Assembly: GCA_039027855.1 (NCBI GenBank)
Contig: JBCCJI010000020.1
Location: 1 to 64,000 of the forward strand
Direction of reading: 5' to 3'
Source of the DNA: Thermohalobaculum sp039027855
GTDB lineage: Bacteria; Pseudomonadota; Alphaproteobacteria; Rhodobacterales; Rhodobacteraceae
DNA length: 64,000 nucleotides
The notes under the pieces were generated by a model, which worked only from the letters and a program-made list of their open reading frames with translations, did no database searches and had not been told where the DNA came from. The position numbers and the translations under genes are program-made. Below are positions 16,948-25,429 of this stretch, piece by piece. Numbering within the stretch: the first letter of the stretch is position 1; each line of letters opens with the position of its first letter.

Positions 16948-17691
16948 TCACTTCTCCGCGTCGTGGCCCCTTGCTTTGGCGCTCTTGCTTGCCATCGCGG
17001 CGCCGGGTGTCGCCACCAGCATGAAATCCACCTGCACGGCATCGCCGATCGTGACCAGGGCCGACAGGTGGCCTGTGCCCAGCCCGAAAAACCGTCGGTC
17101 GACCTCGAGCGAGCCCTGCGCCATGACGCGCGTCGGCCCGCCGCCGGGTGCCGGGACCTCCGCCAAGGCGATCTCGGTCACCAACGACTTTTCACGCCCC
17201 TTGATGGTCAGCGTGCCGAGCGCTTCGTACGTGCCCGGACCGGTCGGCTGCAGGGTCAGCAGGCGATAGACCGCATCCGGATGTGACGTACTGTCGAACC
17301 ACTCGACCGAGGTCGCGAAGGCGCTTTCCAGCGCATTGCCAAGTTCGATGCTGCCGGTGTCGATGATCAGCGTCAGTTCGGCCGCGGTGGGATCGGCCGG
17401 GTCAAACCGCCCACTGCCTGAAAACCGCGTGAAGGCGCCGTCCGCCGGATTGCCGCCACGCTCGTAGATGAAGGCGATCTCAGATGCACCGGGATCGGCA
17501 CTCCATCCACCAGCCAGCGCCGCCGTGGGCACGAGCAGCAAGAAGGCGGCCTGCAACAGCCCGGCAGACACGGCCCCGATACTGGCCCCGACACGCGCCC
17601 TGATGCCGGTGCGCCGACAGGTGGCGGGCCAGCCTGCCCGGTGTTGCATGGCCCGGATCTCGCGCCCGGCCGATCCTTTGAAACCGCTCAT
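16948..17691 (-). CDS. YceI family periplasmic protein (copy 1)
   Basis: The protein has about 247 residues, with a signal segment (SAGLLQAAFLLLVPTAALAG) after an unusually long, Arg-rich leader. The mature YceI barrel starts GWSADPGASEIAFIYERGG and continues through LTIKGREKSLVTEIAL and RRFFGLGTGHLSALVTIGD. YceI proteins are lipocalin-like barrels that bind an isoprenoid lipid. The start at 17691 is chosen from a GGGAG sequence just upstream; ATG at 17694 or 17703 is possible. The frame stays open through the 14-bp tandem repeats upstream, but that part is repetitive (FDSG, FRQW) and probably not translated. Confidence 0.85.
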   Translation of the reverse strand: MSGFKGSAGREIRAMQHRAGWPATCRRTGIRARVGASIGAVSAGLLQAAFLLLVPTAALAGGWSADPGASEIAFIYERGGNPADGAFTRFSGSGRFDPADPTAAELTLIIDTGSIELGNALESAFATSVEWFDSTSHPDAVYRLLTLQPTGPGTYEALGTLTIKGREKSLVTEIALAEVPAPGGGPTRVMAQGSLEVDRRFFGLGTGHLSALVTIGDAVQVDFMLVATPGAAMASKSAKARGHDAEK

Positions 17692-17792
17692 CATTGCTCC
17701 CATCCTCTCCAGCGCTGCTTCCAAGTGGCGCGCTGACCGCTGGGCCAGCGCGCCTTTCGAGGGTGAGTGTCGCGCCAGATCGATTTGGCTCA

Positions 17793-17932
17793 GTCGGTTG
17801 GTCCCGGTCGAAAGGCCACTGTCGAAAGGCCACTGTCGAAAGGCCACTGTCGAAATGCCACTGTCGAAATGCCACTGTCGACAGGCCACTGTCGACAGGG
17901 CTCCGTCGACGCGCCTCAGTCGACGGGGCTCA
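17793..17932. repeat. 14-bp tandem repeat array overlapping the 3' end of a yceI gene
   Basis: Ten consecutive 14-bp units each begin with GTCG. Units at 17807, 17821 and 17835 are identical (GTCGAAAGGCCACT); those at 17849 and 17863 differ by one base (GTCGAAATGCCACT); that at 17877 reads GTCGACAGGCCACT. The last three (17891, 17905, 17919) are degenerate, as is a first one at 17793. The final two units contain the stop codon and last codons of the yceI gene ending at 17916. The unit length is not a multiple of three. No unique spacers are present, so it is not a CRISPR array. Confidence 0.93.
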
Positions 17933-18497
17933 TCTCCAAGTCGACCTGGATCGGGATGATCGTCCCGATGGCCGGCGCGCCGTAACCCATGCCCCAGGTC
18001 GTCCGGTCGATCTCGCCGGTGATGGTGAAGCCCGCGATCGTCTTGTTGGGGTTGAACGGCGAGGGCGCCATCTTGTTCAGCTGCGCATCGAATGACACGG
18101 GGTGGGTCTGACCGAGCATGGTCAGCTCACCTTCCACCTTGGCCGTCTCGCTGCCGGTCGGCGTCACCGAGGTCGACACGAATTCGATCGTCGGAAACTG
18201 ATCGACGTTGAAGAAGTCGGCATTGCGCAAATGGTCATCGCGCTTGGCCCAGAAGGTGTCGATGCTGGCTGCCTGCACGACAAAGCGCACCTCGGTCTCC
18301 TCCACGGCCTCGGGGTCGAAGCTGAGCTCGGCATCCATCTCGCGGAACACACCATGGGTGTTCGAGAAGCCGAGATGGCTGACCTGGAAGGTGATGGTCG
18401 TGTGGCTCTTGTCGAGCGCATAGGGCGCGGCGACGGCAGGGGTGGCGAGGGCCGCCAGCGCAAGGCCGGCGCCGAAAAGCATGGGGGTAATGCGCAT
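17916..18497 (-). CDS. YceI family periplasmic protein (copy 2)
   Basis: The 193-residue protein has a clean signal peptide (ITPMLFGAGLALAALATPAVA, cut before APYALDKSH). The barrel has HTTITFQVSHLGFSNTHGVF, an acidic strand and GELTMLGQTHPVSFDAQLN, with TWGMGYGAPAIGTIIPIQ near the end. This is a canonical YceI protein of normal length. The start at 18497 has GGAGAG just upstream. Its last codons (Ser-Pro-Val-Asp-stop) lie inside the terminal units of the 14-bp repeat array, so the repeat may have grown from, or replaced, the natural 3' end. It heads the yceI-yceI-cytochrome b561 operon. Confidence 0.92.
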   Translation of the reverse strand: MRITPMLFGAGLALAALATPAVAAPYALDKSHTTITFQVSHLGFSNTHGVFREMDAELSFDPEAVEETEVRFVVQAASIDTFWAKRDDHLRNADFFNVDQFPTIEFVSTSVTPTGSETAKVEGELTMLGQTHPVSFDAQLNKMAPSPFNPNKTIAGFTITGEIDRTTWGMGYGAPAIGTIIPIQVDLEMSPVD

Positions 18498-18778
18498 CAT
18501 CTCTCTCCGTTGAGAACCGCGTCGGCGCGGCATCCCGATCCAGCAGGCGGCGCCACGCCGCCCAGAGCCCTTGAGATAGACGGCCATCACGCGCCTGCCA
18601 GCATGGGAGGCGATCAATACACTCTTCTCCGAATGGGAATGACGCTTGCGTGAGCCTTGGGATCGCCGTCGCTGCGCGCAAGATTAGGGGCGTCACGATG
18701 CGGCTCGACCGGTGCAACGGTGCATGTAATCCTGCACTCTCAGCGACCCTCGCCGCCCCCGACTGCCGGAGATCGCCC

Positions 18779-19726
18779 ATGTCATCAGACGAGCCGACAA
18801 AGGCAGAGGTCACGCCGCGCGGCGACACTGGGGCTGCCGGCACCAGCGGTGGCGTTGAGGGCGGCCCGCCGGGCGGTGGCATGGCACGCCAAGGGCTATG
18901 GAAGATCGCCAAGATCGTGGCCTTGCTCGCGGTCTGCTATGCGGTGCTGTCCCTCTTTATCGGCACCTTGCTGCGCGTGGTGGTCGTCGCGCTTTTCCTC
19001 GGCTTTTTCGTGTTTCTCGGCGTCGGGATGCTCCGCCGGCGGTTTGAGCGGCTCGAGGCGCTGATGACGGGTGTCATCACCGCGGCGATCGGCGTGGCGA
19101 TCTGGGCGGTCGGTTATGCGCCGCCGACCGTTTGTACCCTCCCCCCGGGGGGCGGCCATCGCGTGATGTTCGACGGGCCGGGCTGGTCGGCTGACGGGCG
19201 CGAGAACCACATGTCCTTCGACGCCGAGGGCGGGGATATCAGCATCAGCATCTCCTACAAGGCGGCGCCCCGCCTGTCGGTGACCGAGGCACGCGTCGCT
19301 TCGGTCTATCGGTTCGGCGCCCACCCCCGGGCCGAACGTCCTGATCCCGGCCTCGGCGACACCGTGCTTATTCCGCTGGACGTCATGGTGAGCGCGGCCG
19401 ACAGCGCCGAGCATGCGCATGCCGCGGGTCAGATCGACGTCGTGCGCCTGCCCATCTTCAGCCCCGGCGAGGATGGTCCGGTGCCCTGGGGCCTGTTCGA
19501 CGGCGACTTGGCGCTGGAGGGTGGTCTGCAGGTGCGCGCGGTGGCCTTCGAGCTGGACCGGCCGATCCTCGGTGGCGGCGACAACCAGCGGCGGGCGCTC
19601 GGCCGTTTCAATCCGGTGTCGCGCGAGGAGGCGATCTTCGATCTGCAGCCTCCCAGCAAGCAGGCCAAGCAGTTCGCTGCCTACAAAGAGGAGTGCCTGC
19701 CGGCCTGGTTGGCGGGCAATGATTAG
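18779..19726 (+). CDS. membrane-anchored hypothetical protein
   Basis: The family is not recognised. In the 315 residues, the first 40 are Gly/Thr-rich; two hydrophobic segments follow (IVALLAVCYAVLSLFIGTLL and VVVVALFLGFFVFLGVGML), then a third (GVITAAIGVAIWAVGYAPP). The last 200 residues form a soluble strand-rich part (GDISISISYKAAPRLSVTEA, LQVRAVAFELDRPI), probably periplasmic. GGAG lies 7 bp upstream of ATG 18779, which supports this start over the open frame further left. The REP-like hairpin at 19751 follows its stop. Confidence 0.75.
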   Translation: MSSDEPTKAEVTPRGDTGAAGTSGGVEGGPPGGGMARQGLWKIAKIVALLAVCYAVLSLFIGTLLRVVVVALFLGFFVFLGVGMLRRRFERLEALMTGVITAAIGVAIWAVGYAPPTVCTLPPGGGHRVMFDGPGWSADGRENHMSFDAEGGDISISISYKAAPRLSVTEARVASVYRFGAHPRAERPDPGLGDTVLIPLDVMVSAADSAEHAHAAGQIDVVRLPIFSPGEDGPVPWGLFDGDLALEGGLQVRAVAFELDRPILGGGDNQRRALGRFNPVSREEAIFDLQPPSKQAKQFAAYKEECLPAWLAGND

Positions 19727-19750
19727 AGCCGCCGCAGCTTAGCATGCCGT

Positions 19751-19771
19751 ATCGCGGCTGGTCGCCGCGAT
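19751..19771. repeat. REP-like palindromic element, copy 2
   Basis: ATCGCGGC (19751-19758), loop TGGTC, then GCCGCGAT (19764-19771): identical arms and loop to the copy at 4873-4893, 25 bp after the stop of the preceding gene, and followed by a GATG..TCTT motif as in copy 1. The stretch 19727-19998 between convergent genes contains no recognisable gene. Confidence 0.65.
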
Positions 19772-19998
19772 GCATCTTGCGTGGTTTCTCTGGTGTCGCC
19801 CTGGGCGCCCGTGTCAGGGGGCGTTGATCCGGGTTTTGCCGAAAGCGATGGGCTTAGGCGCTGCTGCCGGGGGCTTCTCATCCAGGTTGAGAGGGCGTGG
19901 CGGGCCGGTGTCGAGGCGCGAGGCGTGTCGCCTTCCACCCAGCGACCCATCATGATCAACCCGTGCTTCGGCGGGATCGGCACCCATCTTGCGTTTGC

Positions 19999-20457
19999 CT
20001 AAGCGCTCCGGGTGGCAGCGCGTAGGGCCCTTTCCAAGGCTTCGCGGAAGCGCGAGCGATCGGCCTTGGAAAACGGCTTCTGTCCCCCGCCCTGACCAAG
20101 CGGATTGGCCGCCCGCAGATCGGCCATCAGGTCGCGCATCGCCAGCGCCTGGCCGATGTTGGCCGTGGTGAAGGCCTCACCGTTCGGTTTCAGCACCCGC
20201 GCACCGGTCTTCAGCACGGCATCCGCCAGCACGATGTCGGCGGTGATGCAGATATCGCCTGGAGCCGTGCGCGCGGCGATCCACTTGTCCGCCGCATCGG
20301 CTGCACCATCGACCACCACGATCGAGACCAGCGGCTCGGCAGAGGGCCGGATCCCACCATTCGACACCATCACCACCGCCACACCATGCCGCCCCGCGAC
20401 CTCGATCGCCTCGGCCCGGACAGGACAGGCATCGGCGTCGATGTAGAGGCTTCCCAT
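19999..20457 (-). CDS. YaiI/YqxD family protein (DUF188)
   Basis: The 152-residue protein starts LYIDADACPVRAEAIEVAGRH, the diagnostic N-terminus of the DUF188 family. It continues with DICITADIVLADAVLKTGARVLKP and the C-terminal GQGGGQKPFSKADRSRF. The fold resembles PIN/NYN nucleases with a conserved DADACPV acidic motif, but the biochemical role is not established. The ATG at 20457 places MGSLYIDADACP at the N-terminus as in relatives. It converges with the gene ending at 19726 and diverges from the deaminase-like gene across 104 bp. Confidence 0.93.
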   Translation of the reverse strand: MGSLYIDADACPVRAEAIEVAGRHGVAVVMVSNGGIRPSAEPLVSIVVVDGAADAADKWIAARTAPGDICITADIVLADAVLKTGARVLKPNGEAFTTANIGQALAMRDLMADLRAANPLGQGGGQKPFSKADRSRFREALERALRAATRSA

Positions 20458-20561
20458 GCTGGCGGCAGTCCTTTTGCACAACGTGTCTGGCTAGTCAGGT
20501 CCCAGTGGACTAGCCTTACACCACAAATTTTTCGCAACCATGTAAGAGATTCTGTGAAATC

Positions 20562-21566
20562 ATGCCCAAAGCTAACAAGAAAGATCCACGATTTGTCCAA
20601 TCGCGCTTTAACAAGGGCATGCGAACGGATTACGTGTCATTGCATGGGCAATATACTGGTCGCCATTCAAGCAAGATCGTCCGTCGTAAAGCCGGAAACA
20701 TGTCACATGTTCGCCAGCGACAGTTCAATACGCACTTCGCCACGATCCTGAAGGAGTACTATAGGACGCTGCCCAACTGCAGTGAAATCGAAGTGCAGAT
20801 CGCACATGTCAACGACCGATATTTTATCGCAAGCAATAACAACGAGACTAGTGACCACTTTTACGACGAGCTAGTTTCGAAGGCTAATCTGGCCGCGGCG
20901 CTCCGCCAGTACGCCAAGGAAGTCCATGAAAAGGCCTCAGTCTCGAAGGCAGGCGATGCCTACAGGCGCCAGCGCCATGCCAAGAAACTGGCTGATACGC
21001 TCGACGAGAAACGAACTTTCGTCAAAGCGAACATGTTCAGGGCACGTGGTGCCAAGCTCACCATGCGCGTCGATGCCTGCGACGCAATCGGTCCGCAGGT
21101 GGCGGGGTTTATCGATGGCTCTCTTGGGAAAACGCTCTGCATCGTGACCTCGTCAATCAATATGCACGCCGAGCAGAAGATCATGCTCGCGCTATGCAAG
21201 GCCTACGGGAGCACGGTCAGTATGGACGAAGTGACATTCGCCGGTACCTTCAGGCCCTGCCGCGGCTGCTTTGAAAGCCTGAATGTCGTGCAGCGGTTTC
21301 TGCTGCCCAATCTCGCCTTCGCCGATCGTCCCGGGCACTGGTGGGCCACGACGACACGAGCGCACGCGCAGATCATTGAAGTTCTGCGTGGCAATGGTCG
21401 GATCACACCGACCGATTATGCGACGGCCTTCGACACCGAGGGGCTGATGATCGGGCTGGGCAGCGAAACGAATCGACCCATGCTGCGGCCCGGTCCCGGC
21501 GAGGCGGAGGTTGAGGATCTGCACTACGCGTCGGACTCGGATTCGGACGACGACAGCGATTTTTGA
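20562..21566 (+). CDS. probable free-standing nucleic-acid deaminase (toxin-type deaminase fold)
   Basis: The 334-residue protein shows both halves of a zinc-dependent deaminase site: MHAEQKIM with H202-A-E204, and FRPCRGCFESL with C233 and C236, 29 residues apart. This is the usual spacing for cytidine-deaminase-like folds, including bacterial toxin deaminases. A predicted strand TLCIVTSSIN precedes HAE, and VTFAGTF precedes PCxxC. Residues 1-160 are basic and helical and may bind nucleic acid; the tail is very acidic (DSDSDDDSD). There is no signal peptide, VgrG/Rhs delivery domain or adjacent immunity gene. It has more A+T than its neighbours, suggesting transfer. It could be an orphan effector, an antiphage enzyme or a housekeeping deaminase; the substrate is not predictable. 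Confidence 0.72.
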   Translation: MPKANKKDPRFVQSRFNKGMRTDYVSLHGQYTGRHSSKIVRRKAGNMSHVRQRQFNTHFATILKEYYRTLPNCSEIEVQIAHVNDRYFIASNNNETSDHFYDELVSKANLAAALRQYAKEVHEKASVSKAGDAYRRQRHAKKLADTLDEKRTFVKANMFRARGAKLTMRVDACDAIGPQVAGFIDGSLGKTLCIVTSSINMHAEQKIMLALCKAYGSTVSMDEVTFAGTFRPCRGCFESLNVVQRFLLPNLAFADRPGHWWATTTRAHAQIIEVLRGNGRITPTDYATAFDTEGLMIGLGSETNRPMLRPGPGEAEVEDLHYASDSDSDDDSDF

Positions 21567-21650
21567 GCCGTCCGGCCGGCGATCGCGGCGGGCGACGCTG
21601 CCGAGCGTATGACCACCCAACCGCCGCCGTTGCCCGCCCGAGGCGGCCGC

Positions 21651-22532
21651 TCACCGTGTCGGAACTGGGACCTCGCCGCGGTAGTCGTAGAAGCCGCGGT
21701 TGGTCTTGCGGCCAAGCCAGCCGGCCTCGACATACTTCACGAGCAGCGGGCAGGGGCGGTACTTGGTGTCGGCCAGGCCGTCGTGCAGCACATGCATGAT
21801 GGCGAGGCAGGTATCGAGGCCGATGAAATCCGCGAGCTGGAGCGGGCCCATCGGGTGGTTGGTGCCGAGCTTCATGGCCGTGTCGATGCTCTCCACCGTA
21901 CCGACGCCCTCATAGAGCGTGTAGATCGCCTCGTTGATCATCGGCAGCAGGATGCGGTTCACGATGAAGGCGGGGAAATCCTCGGCATTGGCCGGGGTCT
22001 TGCCGATCTTCTCGACCACGCTGCGGACGACGGTAAAGGTCGCCTCGTCAGTGGCGATACCGCGCACCAGTTCGACCAGCTGCATGACCGGGACGGGGTT
22101 CATGAAGTGAAAGCCCATGAACCGCTCGGGCCGGTCGGTGGCCGAGGCCAGCCGCGTGATTGAGATCGACGAAGTGTTCGAGGTCAGGATCGTATGGCCT
22201 GCCAGATGAGGCCTGAGCGTTTCGAAGATCTGGAGCTTGATGGCCTCGTTCTCGGTCGCGGCCTCAATCACGAGATCGGTCTGCGCGATCGCGGCGGCAT
22301 CGCCGGTCGGTGCGATGCGGGCCAGTGCCGCGTCCTTGTCGTCCGCGCTTAACCGGTCTTTCTGCACCAGTCGGTCGTACCCCTTGCTGATACGCGCAAC
22401 CGCCTGCTGGAGCGCGGTCTCGTCGACATCGTTCAGCAGCACCTCATAGCCGTGCTGCGCGAAGACCTGAGTGATCCCAGTGCCCATCTGGCCCGCGCCG
22501 ATCACGCCCACGCGCTGGATCTCGCTCGTCAT
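21651..22532 (-). CDS. hbd: 3-hydroxybutyryl-CoA dehydrogenase
   Basis: The 293-residue protein has the NAD-binding motif VGVIGAGQMGTGITQVFAQ, then TDLVIEAATENEAIK, TSNTSSISITRLA and RFMGFHFMNPVPVM, which carries the catalytic His and the NP segment. The C-terminal domain has FIVNRILLPMINEAIYTLYEG and NHPMGPLQLADFIGLDT. It oxidises 3-hydroxybutyryl-CoA with NAD(P), in PHB turnover or butanoate metabolism. It is near etfA/etfB, as in many alphaproteobacteria, but separated from them by a gene on the opposite strand. Confidence 0.95.
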   Translation of the reverse strand: MTSEIQRVGVIGAGQMGTGITQVFAQHGYEVLLNDVDETALQQAVARISKGYDRLVQKDRLSADDKDAALARIAPTGDAAAIAQTDLVIEAATENEAIKLQIFETLRPHLAGHTILTSNTSSISITRLASATDRPERFMGFHFMNPVPVMQLVELVRGIATDEATFTVVRSVVEKIGKTPANAEDFPAFIVNRILLPMINEAIYTLYEGVGTVESIDTAMKLGTNHPMGPLQLADFIGLDTCLAIMHVLHDGLADTKYRPCPLLVKYVEAGWLGRKTNRGFYDYRGEVPVPTR

Positions 22533-22723
22533 GTCCCAGGTCTCCTCGGCGTGGCTTTGACGCCGCTTTTATTGTGCAGTGCAGCAAAGACTATAGCGGG
22601 TCGGTGCAGGCGCTGGCAAGCTACCCGGATCTCCGTTGTTAGCCGCTTGTCCGGATCCGGGCTTGGCGGCATGCTGACGCTAGGCGAAGGCGTTTCGCGC
22701 CGGTCGGATGCACGGGGTGCTGG

Positions 22724-23386
22724 ATGCAGGCGCTGACATCGACCCAACTCACCGTGTTGATGGTCTTCGGAGGCCTTGTCGCCGCGGTCGGGCTCTATGC
22801 CATCATGCGCCCGCCGGTGAGTGACGGGGAGACGCGGATCAAGATCTTCGGTCTTGAGTTCAACGCGTCGTCGGGCGGATTGCTGGTTTTTGTCATCGGC
22901 TGCGTTTTCCTGGCCTCGCCGATCTTCGTGCCGTTGCAGGCGCCGATCCAGGGCGCGGTTCCCGTTGGGTCCTCCGGCGCCGCGCCGCCGGCGGGTGGCA
23001 CACTGATCACGGGTGTCGTCCCCGCCGGTCAGGAGGTCGAACCGAACGACCACCCCCGCGGAGCCAACGGGATCGAGATCGGCAGGATCTACGGCGGCGT
23101 GGTGTCGGGCAGGGACAAGGACTTCTTCCGCGCGGCGTTGAAGCCGGATGCGACGCGCCTGCGCTATGTCTGGCGGGTGATGGATGACGGCAGCAGCAGC
23201 CGGTGTAACCTCTATCTGCTGGATGAGTTCGGCGAGACGCTTGTCAATGAGTACCAGAACCCCTCGAACGGGCGCGCCATTTCCGGGGAGAAATCGGTGG
23301 TCGACGTGAAAGCCATCGGCGTCTCGCTGGTCACCGACATGCCGGACCGGAGCTGCGAATACGAGTTCGAGCTCATCTACGAGTGA
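22724..23386 (+). CDS. membrane protein with periplasmic PPC-like domain
   Basis: The 220-residue product has two membrane segments (LTVLMVFGGLVAAVGLYAIM, residues 8-27, and GGLLVFVIGCVFLASPIFV, about 51-69). A linker precedes a domain of 110 residues starting EVEPNDHPRGANGIEIG. The EPND-x-P-x-x-A-N start followed by VSGRDKDFFRAAL is the pattern of bacterial pre-peptidase C-terminal (PPC) domains. The precise role is unknown. It lies on the opposite strand between hbd and etfA and ends 65 bp before the etfA stop, sharing the hairpin at 23408-23433. Confidence 0.75.
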   Translation: MQALTSTQLTVLMVFGGLVAAVGLYAIMRPPVSDGETRIKIFGLEFNASSGGLLVFVIGCVFLASPIFVPLQAPIQGAVPVGSSGAAPPAGGTLITGVVPAGQEVEPNDHPRGANGIEIGRIYGGVVSGRDKDFFRAALKPDATRLRYVWRVMDDGSSSRCNLYLLDEFGETLVNEYQNPSNGRAISGEKSVVDVKAIGVSLVTDMPDRSCEYEFELIYE

Positions 23387-23407
23387 TTTTTCGGCAGTAT
23401 ATTGAGA

Positions 23408-23433
23408 GGGCGGCCCGGCTGATCGGGCCGCCC
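23408..23433. terminator. bidirectional hairpin between convergent genes
   Basis: GGGCGGCCCG (23408-23417) and CGGGCCGCCC (23424-23433) form a perfect 10-bp stem with a 6-base loop, midway between the converging stops at 23386 and 23452. There is no long T run, but the location and stem strength fit a shared terminator. Confidence 0.7.
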
Positions 23434-23451
23434 GTCATCGATGAGGCGAGC

Positions 23452-24384
23452 TCAGCCGAGCTTCGCTTCGAGCTCGGGCATCAGCTCGAAGAGATCGCCC
23501 ACCAGGCCGTAATCGGCGACCTGGAAGATCGGCGCGTCCTCGTCCTTGTTGATGGCGACGATGACCTTGCTGTCCTTCATGCCGGCGAGGTGCTGGATCG
23601 CGCCCGAGATGCCAACCGCGATGTAGAGGTCGGGCGCCACAACCTTGCCGGTCTGGCCCACCTGCCAGTCATTCGGCGCATAGCCCGAGTCGACCGCCGC
23701 GCGGCTCGCACCCGTCGCAGCGCCGAGCTTGTCGGCGACTTTCTCGATGATCGCGAAGTTCTCGGCCGAGCCGACGCCGCGACCGCCCGAGACCACCACC
23801 TTGGCCGAGCCGAGCTGCGGTCGGTCGCTGGCCACGACCTTGTCTTCGACCCAGCTGGAGAGCGCCGGGTCATCGAGCACCGCCACATCCTCGACCGGCG
23901 CGGCATCCTGTGTGCCCACGGCCTGGAACGAGGCGGTACGGATCGAGACGACCTTGATGGGATCGGCGGTCTTCACCGTCTGCATCGCGTTGCCCGCATA
24001 GATCGGGCGCACGAACGTCTCGGCATCGACGATCTCGGCCACGTCGGTCAGGACCATGACATCGAGCAGGGCCGCCACGCGGGGCAGCACGTTCTTCGCC
24101 GAAACCGTCGCCGGCGCCACGATGTGGGTATAGTCGCCCGCAAGGCTGACGATCAGGGCCGCCATGGGCTCGGCCAACTGGTGGCCGTAGATCGGGCTGT
24201 CGGCGCAGAGCACCTTGGCGACCCCCGCCATGGTGGCGATTTCAGCGGTCGCGCCGCCGGAGCACCCCTCGGACGCGCTCAACACCGTCACCGGGCCCAG
24301 AGCGCTCGCCGCGGCCAGCGCCTTGGAGGTCGCATCGGCGTTCAGCACACCCGCGTTGATCTCGGCAATCAGCAAAACAGACAT
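23452..24384 (-). CDS. etfA: electron transfer flavoprotein, alpha subunit
   Basis: The 310-residue protein has an N-terminal domain (SVLLIAEINAGVLNADATSK) and the C-terminal FAD-binding domain: VVSGGRGVGSAENFAIIEK, VDSGYAPNDWQVGQTGKVV, YIAVGISGAIQHLAGMKDS and VAINKDEDAPIFQVADYG. With EtfB it passes electrons from acyl-CoA dehydrogenases and from sarcosine/dimethylglycine-type dehydrogenases to ETF-quinone oxidoreductase. That is relevant here because such flavoproteins are encoded later in the window. The start overlaps the etfB stop. Confidence 0.96.
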   Translation of the reverse strand: MSVLLIAEINAGVLNADATSKALAAASALGPVTVLSASEGCSGGATAEIATMAGVAKVLCADSPIYGHQLAEPMAALIVSLAGDYTHIVAPATVSAKNVLPRVAALLDVMVLTDVAEIVDAETFVRPIYAGNAMQTVKTADPIKVVSIRTASFQAVGTQDAAPVEDVAVLDDPALSSWVEDKVVASDRPQLGSAKVVVSGGRGVGSAENFAIIEKVADKLGAATGASRAAVDSGYAPNDWQVGQTGKVVAPDLYIAVGISGAIQHLAGMKDSKVIVAINKDEDAPIFQVADYGLVGDLFELMPELEAKLG

Positions 24385-25145
24385 CAGATTACCCCCGCCT
24401 CGTCCTTGAGCTTCTGGATCAGCTCCTCGACCGTGCTGACCTTGACACCTGCCTGGCGCGCAGGCGGTTCGCCCACCGTCACAACGCTGAGGCGCGGCGT
24501 GACATCCACGCCGTAATCGGCCGGCTTCTTCATCTCGAGCGGCTTCTTCTTCGCCTTCATGATGTTGGGCAGCGAGGCGTAGCGCGGCTCGTTCAGGCGC
24601 AGGTCCACCGTGATGATCGCAGGCATGTTGACCTTGATCGTCTGCAGGCCGCCATCGACCTCCCGCGTGACCGTGGCGCTGTCGCCCTCGATGGCGACCT
24701 CGCTGGCATAGGTTGCTTGCGGCCAGCCGAGCAGCGCCGCCAGCATCTGGCCGGTCGCGTTCAGATCGTTGTCGATCGCCTGCTTGCCGGCGAGCACCAG
24801 CCCCGGCTCCTCCTCGGCGATCACCGCTTTCAAAAGCTTGGCGACGGCGAGCGGTTCGATATCGGTCTCGGGCGTATCGGCAGCCTCGATCAGGATGGCG
24901 CGGTCGGCCCCCATCGCGAGCGCCGTACGCAAGGTCTCTTGCGCCTTGGCGACGCCGATCGACACGACGACGATTTCCGACGCGGCGCCTCTCTCCTTCA
25001 GCCGGATCGCCTCTTCGACCGCGATCTCGTCAAAGGGGTTCATCGACATCTTGACGTTGGCGAGATCGACGCCCGTGTTGTCAGCTTTGACGCGGACCTT
25101 CACGTTGTAGTCGATCACGCGCTTGACAGGCACCAGCACCTTCAT
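24384..25145 (-). CDS. etfB: electron transfer flavoprotein, beta subunit
   Basis: The 253-residue protein begins MKVLVPVKRVIDYNVKVRV and has SMNPFDEIAVEEAIRLKE, ETLRTALAMGADRAILIE, LVLAGKQAIDNDLNATGQM, and the ETF-beta signature with VDLRLNEPRYASLPNIMKAK. It binds AMP and pairs with EtfA. A GAGGAG ribosome binding site sits 8 bp upstream of ATG. It is the first gene of etfB-etfA. Confidence 0.97.
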   Translation of the reverse strand: MKVLVPVKRVIDYNVKVRVKADNTGVDLANVKMSMNPFDEIAVEEAIRLKERGAASEIVVVSIGVAKAQETLRTALAMGADRAILIEAADTPETDIEPLAVAKLLKAVIAEEEPGLVLAGKQAIDNDLNATGQMLAALLGWPQATYASEVAIEGDSATVTREVDGGLQTIKVNMPAIITVDLRLNEPRYASLPNIMKAKKKPLEMKKPADYGVDVTPRLSVVTVGEPPARQAGVKVSTVEELIQKLKDEAGVI

Positions 25146-25429
25146 TGCGCATCTCCTCTGGGGGCGGGACGGGCCCGCATACGGCCAAAACGCGACATAT
25201 CCAATCCCGCGGCGTCACCCGAGAGAAAAAACGACGCGGCGAGGCGTCGAGACGACGCGGACCCGACGGCAGTGGGCGGGATCAGGTGCGGAAACTGCGT
25301 TTACCATATGGCAACAGTACTGCCTTAGCACTTATGACTGCAACGCTGGGTCGTATGTTGCACCCGGTGGATGTGCGTGCGTCGAATACCCATATGCGGC
25401 GTACTGGGTTTATGTGTCAGTGAGGCGCC

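Noticed and set aside
17700..17889. N-terminal extension of yceI copy 1 through the tandem repeats
   Set aside because: The extra residues only translate the 14-bp repeat and a basic stretch, while a ribosome binding site and ATG lie at 17691-17703 before the signal segment.
17793..17932. CRISPR array
   Set aside because: The units are head-to-tail 14-mers without spacers, and no cas gene is near.
20562..21566. Toxin-immunity pair made of the deaminase and the YaiI-type gene
   Set aside because: The YaiI-type protein is a widespread housekeeping family and is divergent from the deaminase gene, so it is not an immunity partner.
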